Assembly: GCF_000316515.1 (NCBI RefSeq)
Contig: NC_019675.1
Coordinates: 2,629,964 to 2,693,963, forward strand
DNA: 64,000 bases
Origin: Cyanobium gracile PCC 6307
GTDB taxonomy: Bacteria > Cyanobacteriota > Cyanobacteriia > PCC-6307 > Cyanobiaceae
Reading direction: 5' to 3'
Shown: positions 57,299 to 64,000 of the stretch, piece after piece
Layout: each line of letters begins with the position of its first letter
Position numbering within the stretch: the stretch's first letter is position 1
Made by a program: the position numbers and the translations under genes
The notes under the pieces: model-generated
What the model was told of the DNA's origin: nothing
Database searches by the model: none
The model's input: only the letters and a program-made list of their open reading frames with translations

Positions 57299-58117
57299 CC
57301 AACCTTCAGCAGGGGTCCAAGCGCCTACCGGTCGCCAGTCTCCGCCTGATCTGGCTGCTGCTGCCGGCGGGGGTGCTCGGCGGGCTCGGGCTGCTCCTGA
57401 TCCTGGCGGGGCTCGTGCCCCTCTGGGCCGGCCTGCAGCGCGACAGCCAGCGCCTCCAGGAATTGGAGCAGCTGCGGGACCAGGTGACGCTGATGCGGGG
57501 CCAGCTGGTGACCACCCAGGAGAACACCGAGGCCGCCATGGCCAGCAAGGCCAAGATCGAGCGGCTGATCACGGGCAACGGCGACCTGTCCACCTTCCTG
57601 GCCATGCTCGACCGTGAGGCCGCCGCCTCGGGCGTCGAGCTGACCCTGTTCGAGCCCACCCAGGCACCCGCCGCTGCCGGTGCCGCGGCCCCTGCCCCCG
57701 GCGCCCCGCCCGCGGCCCCTGCCACCCCCCCCCGCGGGCCAGGCCCCGCCGGCGGGAGGTGCCCCTGCCCCTGGGGCACCACCGGCCGATCCCCTGGCGC
57801 TGCAGGGGCTCACCCTGCGCACCCTGCTGGTGTCGGCCCGCGGCACGTTCCCCTCTCTGCTGGCCTTCCTGCGTCGTCTGGAGGCCCTCAACGTGCTCGT
57901 GGTTCAGAGCGATCTCAGTCTCACCATCCCCGAAACGGGGCCCTCCGGCAGCCGGCCGCCGCAGACCATCGCCACCCCTCCGGTGCAGATGAAGCTCACC
58001 CTGGGCCTGTACAGCCGCACCCCGGCCCCGGCGGCGACCCCCCCGGCACCGGCGGGAGCACCGGCCCCTGCGCCGGCCCCAGCACCTGCTCCCGCAGCGC
58101 CCGCAGCCCCCAACTGA
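57295..58117 (+). pseudogene. pilO: PilO-like type IV pilus assembly gene, frameshifted at a C9 run
   Basis: The N-terminal part (from ATG 57295) has a membrane helix (about 20-45) and coiled coil (QRDSQRLQELEQLRDQVTLMRGQL), then DLSTFLAMLDREAAASGVELTLFEP. The frame breaks in the Pro/Ala-rich linker. The C-terminal PilO domain (LQGLTLRTLLVSARGTFPSLLAFLRRLEALNVLVVQSDLSLTI, PVQMKLTLGLYSR) is in the next frame and ends at 58117. Removing one C from the C9 run at 57725-57733 restores a single 273-codon frame with no stop. As read, the protein would lose the C-terminal domain. Whether this is real, phase-variable or a sequencing error cannot be told from one sequence. Confidence 0.85.
57725..57733 (+). 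repeat. Nine-C homopolymer run in pilO
   Basis: Nine consecutive C bases lie in the pilO linker. The reading frame on either side differs by one base, and a C8 tract would align the two halves. Such runs are prone to slippage and to sequencing error. Confidence 0.95.
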
Positions 58118-58202
58118 ATCCATGCCGATGCAACCGGATCCGTCAACTGGCCGATTCCCACATTCGCCGATACCATGCGACGGATTCGGAGTTCAGCGGA
58201 AC

Positions 58203-60479
58203 GTGGCAAAACGTAGGTGGAGTCACGTTTTTTCGGCATCGCTGGGTCTGATGGTTGTTCCCCAGGGGATCGGTATCACTGCCGCGTCCGCAGCCGTCGT
58301 TCCCTCCCTTTCCGGAGCCACCTCCAGCACCCGGGCGACGGAGATGGCCCAGGCCGGCGGCGCCCTCGACATCAAGCTGCGACGACTGCCTGATGCGGTG
58401 GAAGTGGTGATCGAAGGGGCCGGCCCTTCGCCCGTGCTCCAGCAGACCACCCAGGGAGCCGTGTGGCTGGGCCGCTTGCAGACGGCCCAGCCGATGACCC
58501 TGCGTCGTGGTCCGGTCCAGCTGTCCCTTCCCGAGGCCGGGCTGCAGAGCATCCGCTTCGATGGTTCGGGCAATCTGTTCGAGCTGCAGGTGTCCCCCAC
58601 CCCCGGATTTCCGGTGGGCCGACCCGTGGTGAGTGCCGACGGCCGCAGCCTGATTCTCACCTTCAACGCTCCGGCACTGAGCACCCTCCAGACCCTCACC
58701 CCCAACGTCACCACCCCGGGCCGGGTGCCGCAGCCTGGCTTCATCCCCCCCCTGCAGCCCCGCGCCGTGGCGCCACCGCTGGGGGACATGGCCGTGGGAA
58801 CCATGACCATCAGCAACCCCAGCTATGTAACCGTCAGCGGCCCGCCGGTGACGATGACCCTCCGCAACGCCCCGGCCCGGGATGTGCTGATGGCGCTCAG
58901 CCAGCTGGGCGGTTACGGGTTCGTCTATGTCGATGAACCCAATGCTGCCGGCGCTGCGGCGGCCGCGGCACCGGGAATGCGGCCGATCTCGATTTCCTTC
59001 CGTCGCGAGAACTACGGCCGGGCGATCAACTCGGCACTGCTGGCGGCGGGGCTCCAGGGCAAGCGCGACGGCAATACTATCTTTGCCGGCCCCAACGTGC
59101 TGGCCAAGAGCTTCGGCGCCCAGCTCTCCAAGGTCTACCGGCTCAACCAGGTGCCGGCGAACTCCGCGGCCGACTACCTGGCCAACCTGGGGGCCCAGGT
59201 CACCAAGACCAACACGATCACCACGGCGGTGTCCGAGGGGGTCGCCGCCACGGCCGCCCCCGTCGGCGGCCCCACAGCCTCCACCACCACCGCCAGCACC
59301 ACCACCACGGTGGAATCCTTCGGGGCCACCAACGGCCCCCTGATCGGCCTGCGGGCCACCACCGACACCCGTCTGGGCACCATCACCCTCGTGGGCGCCC
59401 CGCGGCTGGTCACCATCGCCGAGCAGTACCTCCGGCAGCTCGATCTGCGCCAGCGCCAAGTGGCCCTGTCGGTGAAGATCCTGGATGTGAACCTCCAGAA
59501 CGATACCGATCTCTACAACAGCTTTGCCTTCCGCTGGGGCAACAATTTCATCGTCAACGACAACGGCACCCTGGCCGCCAACTTCGGCGGCGTTCTCGGT
59601 GGTGCCTCTGTTCAGCGCAACCTTGATGCTCCATTGCTGCCAGGGGTGCCGCTTGCGGGGTTTGTGGGTCAGACCAACCCAGGGGCCGGCGTTGGAGCCA
59701 ACGGGCAACCCCTTTATCCCAACAACAACTTCTTCGATTTCTTCCAGGCTCGCATCCTCGCCGACAACTCCAAGGTGCTCGCCAGTCCCACCCTGATCCT
59801 GCAGGAGGATCCCTCGATCCTGCGCGATGATGCAGGTGGCGGCGGCGGCAGTGGTGGCGGTACCACCGGATCCAGCATCTTCTCCTCCTCCTTCGACAAT
59901 ATCGATGCCCCGATCGGCCGGAAGCGGGGCAATGAAGGCGTCGTTCGGGTGGGGATCAATGTGCCCACCAATGTCACCTCCAATGTGACCGGAACCTCGG
60001 CGACCGTGAGTTGCACCATCAGCGAACTCTCGACGGCTGGCCTGGTGCTGGGGGCCCGCGTCCAGAAGATCGATGACAACGGCTTCGTCACCTTCTCCCT
60101 CTCTCCCAGCATTTCCGCCGTGGAGGAAAGGGTCAGCGCCGGGGCCCAGTGCCCCCCGATCAGCATCCTGCGGGTCCGGCGTCTGGATACGGGTGTCCTG
60201 AGAGTCCGCGACGGCCAGACCCTGATCTTGACGGGCGTGATTTCCGATTTCGATCGGGCCGTGGTCTCGAAGTGGCCGATTCTCGGGGACATCCCCATCG
60301 TCGGCCAGTTCTTCCGCGCCTCGTCCAGCCAGCGCGAGAAGCGGGAGCTCGTGATCATGGTGACGCCGCGCATCATCAATGACACCGAAGGCGGCACCTA
60401 CGGCTATGGCTATCAGCCCTCCACTCCTGCGTCCCGGGCCTTCCTCGGCGGGTCACCCCAGCCTTCGATGACCCCCTGA
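58203..60479 (+). CDS. pilQ: PilQ secretin, type IV pilus
   Basis: This outer-membrane secretin is about 758 residues from GTG 58203, or 785 from ATG 58122. A signal peptide (RRWSHVFSASLGLMVV...ITAASAA) is followed by an AMIN-like domain (about 50-190), an N0/STN-like and secretin-N region (about 230-430) with a Thr/Ala-rich loop, and the C-terminal secretin (about 450-735) with QVALSVKILDVNL, ADNSKVLASPTLILQ and REKRELVIMVTPRII. It forms the ring through which the pilus crosses the outer membrane. I chose GTG 58203 because it places the signal peptide at the N-terminus. It follows pilO as in standard pil operons. Confidence 0.92.
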   Translation: MAKRRWSHVFSASLGLMVVPQGIGITAASAAVVPSLSGATSSTRATEMAQAGGALDIKLRRLPDAVEVVIEGAGPSPVLQQTTQGAVWLGRLQTAQPMTLRRGPVQLSLPEAGLQSIRFDGSGNLFELQVSPTPGFPVGRPVVSADGRSLILTFNAPALSTLQTLTPNVTTPGRVPQPGFIPPLQPRAVAPPLGDMAVGTMTISNPSYVTVSGPPVTMTLRNAPARDVLMALSQLGGYGFVYVDEPNAAGAAAAAAPGMRPISISFRRENYGRAINSALLAAGLQGKRDGNTIFAGPNVLAKSFGAQLSKVYRLNQVPANSAADYLANLGAQVTKTNTITTAVSEGVAATAAPVGGPTASTTTASTTTTVESFGATNGPLIGLRATTDTRLGTITLVGAPRLVTIAEQYLRQLDLRQRQVALSVKILDVNLQNDTDLYNSFAFRWGNNFIVNDNGTLAANFGGVLGGASVQRNLDAPLLPGVPLAGFVGQTNPGAGVGANGQPLYPNNNFFDFFQARILADNSKVLASPTLILQEDPSILRDDAGGGGGSGGGTTGSSIFSSSFDNIDAPIGRKRGNEGVVRVGINVPTNVTSNVTGTSATVSCTISELSTAGLVLGARVQKIDDNGFVTFSLSPSISAVEERVSAGAQCPPISILRVRRLDTGVLRVRDGQTLILTGVISDFDRAVVSKWPILGDIPIVGQFFRASSSQREKRELVIMVTPRIINDTEGGTYGYGYQPSTPASRAFLGGSPQPSMTP

Positions 60480-60492
60480 GCAGGCCCTCGCA

Positions 60493-61332
60493 TCAGAAGG
60501 CCAGTGGCAGCAGGAACTTCATCGCCAGCGGGGCCACCGCCGAGGCGAAGGAGGCGGCACCGGAGAGCATCTGGCCGCCCATGCCGCTGCCCTGGTTGGC
60601 TTTCTTGCCGGGTTTGAGCAGGGCGATGGCCACCTCGCTGAGCTGTTTCGCCTGGGCCTCCTCGCCGGCCTGGCCGTAGAGCACGGCGGCGTAGTTCAGG
60701 TCGGCGGCCGCCAGCTCGGTCTTGCCCTGTTCCGTGCGGCTCAGGCCCCGGGCCACCCAGCTGATCGCCGCGTCCGGCTGCAGCCGGATTGCCTCGGAGA
60801 ACAGCTGCTCCGCCTGGGGATGGCGGCCCTCCAGGGCGGCGGTGACCCCGGCGTTGTGCAGTTCCGGATAGCTCAGCACCGTGGGGGCCACGCCCCGGGC
60901 GTCCTGCCAATGGCTGCGGGCGAGCCCGCCGGGATCGATCTGGGCGCCGCTGAGGTCGCTCTGGCGCAGGTCGGTGCCCTCCAGATTGGCCCCGCGCAGA
61001 TCCGCACCCCGCAGGGACGCCCCCTGCAGGCTCGTGAAGCGCAGGTCGGCACCCTTGAGGTTGGCCCCGTCCAGCCGGGCCTGGCCCAGGTTGGCGCGCT
61101 GGAGTTTGGCGCTGCGCAGGTCGGCGTCGCGCAGGTCGGCATGGACCAGGTCGGCATCCTGCAGCTTGCAGCGGGGGCAGTCGCGCTGGCTCAGCAGCCG
61201 CATCAGATCGCCGTCGCTGCCCGCCTGCCCAGGTCCGGCCATCAGCAGGGCCAGCAGCGCCGGAGCGGTCAACAGCAGCCCCGTCAAGGCGTGGCGGGCG
61301 GACCCATGGCTTGACCCTTGGAGCGTGGTCAT
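60493..61332 (-). CDS. Pentapeptide-repeat and TPR-like exported protein
   Basis: This 279-residue protein has a signal peptide (about 15-36: HALTGLLLTAPALLALLMAGPGQA), then a CPRC pair and a pentapeptide-repeat region of about 20 units (LQDADLVHADLRDADLRSAKLQRANLGQARLDGANLKGADLR...), each with A-D/N-L-x-x. This forms a right-handed beta-helix. A TPR-like region (about 165-240: TAALEGRHPQAEQLFSEAIRLQPDAAISWVARG) follows, then a hydrophobic C-terminus. Likely periplasmic or lumenal. Function is unknown; a role as a scaffold is plausible. Confidence 0.78.
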   Translation of the reverse strand: MTTLQGSSHGSARHALTGLLLTAPALLALLMAGPGQAGSDGDLMRLLSQRDCPRCKLQDADLVHADLRDADLRSAKLQRANLGQARLDGANLKGADLRFTSLQGASLRGADLRGANLEGTDLRQSDLSGAQIDPGGLARSHWQDARGVAPTVLSYPELHNAGVTAALEGRHPQAEQLFSEAIRLQPDAAISWVARGLSRTEQGKTELAAADLNYAAVLYGQAGEEAQAKQLSEVAIALLKPGKKANQGSGMGGQMLSGAASFASAVAPLAMKFLLPLAF

Positions 61333-61342
61333 GGTCGCCAGT

Positions 61343-63187
61343 TCAGGGGTGGTCCCGTTGTACCGCTTCCGCTGGGCGGTTGCCGGTCCGCAGGGAACGG
61401 CGCAGCACCCGTCCCAGCCGTTGAGCCTGCCGTCGTCCTGTCCGGCTGGGGGCGCTGGTGAAGCGCTGCTGCTGGTAAGTCGCCACGAAGGCCTCCAGGG
61501 GATCGGCCAGGGACGGCCAGCGCGCGGCCAGCCTCCGGGCGAAGCCGCCCAGGGTTTCCCCCGCCGCCGGTGCCATGCCCTGCTGGGCGAAGGCCCGCAC
61601 GGTCCGCTCCAGCTCCAGGCGCAGGGGATCGCCGCGGTGGCGCCGGCCCAGCCAGCCGAGGCCCCCCAGGCCGACGGCCAGGCTGACGGCCACCGCCAGC
61701 AGCACCACCACCCCCAGCAGGTGGCGCTGCTCGCCCAGCAGCCGGGCCACCAGGGCCTGCTGCTGCTCGCCGTCGTACCCCAACCACCACCGGGCCCAGG
61801 CGATGTCGAGCCCCCACCACTGCTGCTGGATCCAGTCCAGCGGGCCGCCTCCGGCCCGGCGCCCGGCGCCCGCCGCCCCTGAACGCACCAGGGGGTCCCC
61901 CGCCGCCCAGGCGGTGGGATCGACGCGCCGCCAGCCTTCCCCGGCCAGCCACACCTCGCTCCAGGCATGGGCGTCCGCCTGGCGCAGGTCCACGTAGCCG
62001 GTGCCGCCCACCGGCTGCACCCACTGGCCGCCGCGGTAGCCGCTCACCACCCGCGCCGGCACCCCCGCCGCCCGCATCAGGGTGGTGAAGGCGCTGGCGT
62101 AGTGGCCGCAGAAGCCCAGGCGGCTCTCGAACAGGAAGTGGTCGAGGGGGGCCTCTCGAGGCAGGGCCCCGGGCTCGAGGGTGTAGCGGAAGGGCTGGCC
62201 GCGGAACCAGCCGGCGGCCGCGTCCAGCCGCTCCCGGTCGCTGCCGAGGCGCCGCCAGTCGGCGGCCAGGGCCTCCAGCCGTGGGTTCTCGCCCAGCGGC
62301 AGCAGCAGGTCGACGGGGCCGGGGGGAGCGGTGCGCCAGCCGGGCTGGTCCGCCGTCCGGGTCAGGGCGTAGACGCGTCGCTGGCTGCCCGGGGCCCGGT
62401 TCAGCAGTTCGCCGCTGCGCTGCAGGCTCAGGTCGGCGGACAGGGGCCGGCCGGATCCGCTCCAGGGCACCGCCGCCAGACCGCTGGGCTCGATCAGCCA
62501 CAGCTGGATCCCCTCCCCCGGGGCGGCGGGGGGCGGCGGCGGGGTGGGCTGGCCGGCCGCCGGCCGGGGGAAGGTCGGAGCGGTGCTGCGCCAGCTGCGG
62601 CCGTCGAAGCGTTCATGCACCAGCACCCGCCAGTAACGCTGCTCAAGGGGGGGCGGCTCGCCGCCGAGGGGGAAGGCGACGCGGGCGGCGGCCTGGCGGC
62701 TGACGGCGAGCCTGGCGATCGAGCCCGGCTCCATGCTGTCGCTGAGGCCGGTCATCGCCCCCATGCCCTGGCCCGCACCGAAGGTGGTGAAGGGCATCAG
62801 GCGGGGCAGCAGCAGGAACAGCACCAGGGCGATGGGCAGGGCCGCCAGCAGCACCTGCAGGCTGCGGCGCAGCAGCGCCTTCCAGTCGGGACCGGCCCCC
62901 AGTTCCAGGGCCAGCAGCCCGGCCAGGGCCATCAGGATGGCCAGGCCTTGCAGCAGGCTCGGGGCCAGTTCGGGACGCAGGGCCGCCAGCAGGCCGGCGC
63001 AGACCAGCTGCAGCAGGGCCACCACCCGCCGTTCCTCGAGGCTGCGGGCCTCGCGCAGCTTCAGGGCCGTCAGCACGGCCAGGCCGAAGGCCAGCAGGCT
63101 GAGGGACAGGGCCGGCGACAGGCCCAGCAGTCCCACGGCCAGCAAGCCCATGGTGAGCCACTGCAGGGGGGCGGCGGCGCGGCTCAT
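61343..63187 (-). CDS. Transglutaminase-like membrane protein (TgpA-type)
   Basis: This 614-residue protein has N-terminal membrane helices (about 12-150), a periplasmic transglutaminase domain with catalytic Cys in RLGFCGHYASAF (about 375), His in DAHAWSEVWL and Asp in RRVDPTAW, and a C-terminal helix (about 510-530: LLGVVVLLAVAVSLAVGLGGL) and cytoplasmic tail. The layout matches TgpA-type proteins associated with DUF58 and MoxR. The start ATG overlaps the upstream DUF58 gene end by four bases (ATGA), so both are coupled. Substrate unknown, possibly envelope protein cross-linking or proteolysis. Confidence 0.9.
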   Translation of the reverse strand: MSRAAAPLQWLTMGLLAVGLLGLSPALSLSLLAFGLAVLTALKLREARSLEERRVVALLQLVCAGLLAALRPELAPSLLQGLAILMALAGLLALELGAGPDWKALLRRSLQVLLAALPIALVLFLLLPRLMPFTTFGAGQGMGAMTGLSDSMEPGSIARLAVSRQAAARVAFPLGGEPPPLEQRYWRVLVHERFDGRSWRSTAPTFPRPAAGQPTPPPPPAAPGEGIQLWLIEPSGLAAVPWSGSGRPLSADLSLQRSGELLNRAPGSQRRVYALTRTADQPGWRTAPPGPVDLLLPLGENPRLEALAADWRRLGSDRERLDAAAGWFRGQPFRYTLEPGALPREAPLDHFLFESRLGFCGHYASAFTTLMRAAGVPARVVSGYRGGQWVQPVGGTGYVDLRQADAHAWSEVWLAGEGWRRVDPTAWAAGDPLVRSGAAGAGRRAGGGPLDWIQQQWWGLDIAWARWWLGYDGEQQQALVARLLGEQRHLLGVVVLLAVAVSLAVGLGGLGWLGRRHRGDPLRLELERTVRAFAQQGMAPAAGETLGGFARRLAARWPSLADPLEAFVATYQQQRFTSAPSRTGRRQAQRLGRVLRRSLRTGNRPAEAVQRDHP

Positions 63188-64000
63188 CGGCAGCAGGCCA
63201 GGGCCGTCAGGCACTGGTCCCGGTGGAGCACCCCCCGGCCGGGCGCGACGCTCTGGCCGTTCAGCTCCAGGCCGTAGCTGAGGCCCCGGCCGTGCCAGCT
63301 CCAGATGCGCTCACTCAGGTGTTCGAGGGCCGTCTCCAAGGGCACCCCGGGTTCGGGGGCCAGCAGGGGGGCCGCTTCGGGGCGATCCAGGAAGCGCTTG
63401 GCGTACTCCCCCCGCCCCTGGGCGAGCAGCTTCCAGGCCAGCCGGCTGGGGCTGTCCTGGGGGCGATGGGGGGCCAGGTCGCGCCAGTCGTCGGTGCCGT
63501 CCTGGCGGCTGGCCAGGGCCGGTTCGCCCTCCAGGGGGGCCGAGCCTGCGGCCAGCAGCCGCACCGGTCCGGCCCGACGGGCCGGGTAGATCAGCTGGGC
63601 CGTCGGCGGATGCCAGCGCGACCAGCAGCAGAACAGCCCCAGGGGTGCCGTCGTCTGGATCCGCAGCAGCCCGGGCCGTTGCCAGCCCCGGGCCGGCGGG
63701 GTCCAGGCCACGGCCAGCTCATGCTCCCCCGCCGCCAGCGACAGGGCCGGCCCCGGGGCCTCCCCCCCCAGCCGCAGGCGCACCCCCTCGCTGCGGCCCG
63801 GGCAGCGCAGCCGTATCGGATAGGGGACCGGTTCGCCGGCGAAGCCCGGCGCCGGGGCGCCGCAGGCCAGCTCCACCCCCTGCAGGTTGAAGTGGGTGAG
63901 GTGCAGGGTGAGCAGGAACAGGCTCAGCATCAGGAAGCTGAGCAGCAGCGTGCCGTTGCTCTGCATCTGGACCCCCACCACCTGCAGCAGCACCGTGCCC
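63184..64000 (-). CDS. DUF58-domain protein (partial, N-terminus beyond right edge)
   Basis: About 272 residues are visible; the reading frame is open to the window edge, so the true start lies beyond it. A membrane pair is visible near the N-terminal side (LLLSFLMLSLFLLTLHLT), followed by a beta-rich region and the DUF58 core: TDDWRDLAPHRPQDSPSRLAWKLLAQGRGEYAKRF, which fits the R-x-Y/L-x-P-G/H-D-x-x-R-x-I/L-x-W signature. DUF58 proteins pair with MoxR ATPases and transglutaminase-like proteins in a cluster of unclear envelope function. Its stop overlaps the transglutaminase start by four bases. Confidence 0.82.
   Translation of the reverse strand, partial: GTVLLQVVGVQMQSNGTLLLSFLMLSLFLLTLHLTHFNLQGVELACGAPAPGFAGEPVPYPIRLRCPGRSEGVRLRLGGEAPGPALSLAAGEHELAVAWTPPARGWQRPGLLRIQTTAPLGLFCCWSRWHPPTAQLIYPARRAGPVRLLAAGSAPLEGEPALASRQDGTDDWRDLAPHRPQDSPSRLAWKLLAQGRGEYAKRFLDRPEAAPLLAPEPGVPLETALEHLSERIWSWHGRGLSYGLELNGQSVAPGRGVLHRDQCLTALACCR

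Noticed and set aside
57680..58117. A separate 145-residue gene encoding only a Pro/Ala-rich protein with a PilO domain
   Set aside because: It is the C-terminal half of pilO after the C9 frameshift, not an independent gene.

Overview
This 64 kb window is from a high-GC, gene-dense cyanobacterial chromosome, most likely a Cyanobium/Synechococcus-type picocyanobacterium. Several things point that way: adjacent Flv1- and Flv3-type flavodiiron genes, cyanobacteria-typical families (MEKHLA, DUF928, DUF3747, arginine decarboxylase, ClpB paralogue), a pilMNOQ cluster, and scattered HIP1 octamers (GCGATCGC, for example at 2429 and 13250). Genus-level assignment is inference. I see no insertion sequence, CRISPR array, tRNA or rRNA.

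Layout. 1-3.4 kb: the flv3-flv1 pair, on the minus strand and running off the left edge. 3.5-12.7 kb: PilZ protein, small heat-shock protein, MEKHLA protein, SWIM zinc-finger protein, fatty-acid desaturase, SNF2-type helicase, a small membrane protein and a GAF/HD-GYP protein. 12.9-15.6 kb: alaS. 15.6-22.8 kb: a two-partner-secretion (TPS) locus with a TpsB transporter divergent from a 1386-residue exoprotein ending in a caspase-like CHAT domain, followed by DUF3307 and DUF928 proteins. 22.8-36.1 kb: an unusual concentration of cyclic-nucleotide and envelope-sensor genes. It holds three CHASE2-adenylate cyclases, a cyclic-nucleotide-binding MscS channel, a SIMPL protein and three FecR-domain exported proteins (one fused to a CAP domain), with speA and ndk interleaved. 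36.1-48.2 kb: housekeeping genes (thiO, gatB, coaE, argJ, an ABC1 kinase operon, eno, gloA, clpB paralogue). 48.2-52.6 kb: secE-nusG-rplK-rplA, an SGNH hydrolase, an L10 leader, rplJ-rplL and a clear terminator. 52.8-60.5 kb: a DUF3747 protein, rnhA, pyrD and pilM-pilN-pilO-pilQ, where pilO carries a frameshift at a nine-C run. 60.5-64 kb: pentapeptide-repeat/TPR protein, transglutaminase and DUF58 protein, the last running off the right edge.

How the genes may work together. The 15.6-36.1 kb stretch is the best candidate for an under-described system. Translational coupling ties exported FecR proteins to CHASE2 cyclases (twice) and a cyclic-nucleotide-binding channel to a CHASE2 cyclase (once). 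I infer a modular envelope-sensing circuit: exported FecR proteins and CHASE2 domains sense a periplasmic or extracellular state, the cyclase domains make cAMP, and the MscS-type channel reads it. The neighbouring secreted CHAT protein and DUF928 protein may belong to the same surface biology, but that link rests on proximity only. Other notable points are the pilO frameshift, two GNRA-tetraloop hairpins repeated upstream of rplK, a 50 bp perfect palindrome plus a separate operator-like site between speA and ndk, and an SGNH hydrolase inside the ribosomal-protein operon.
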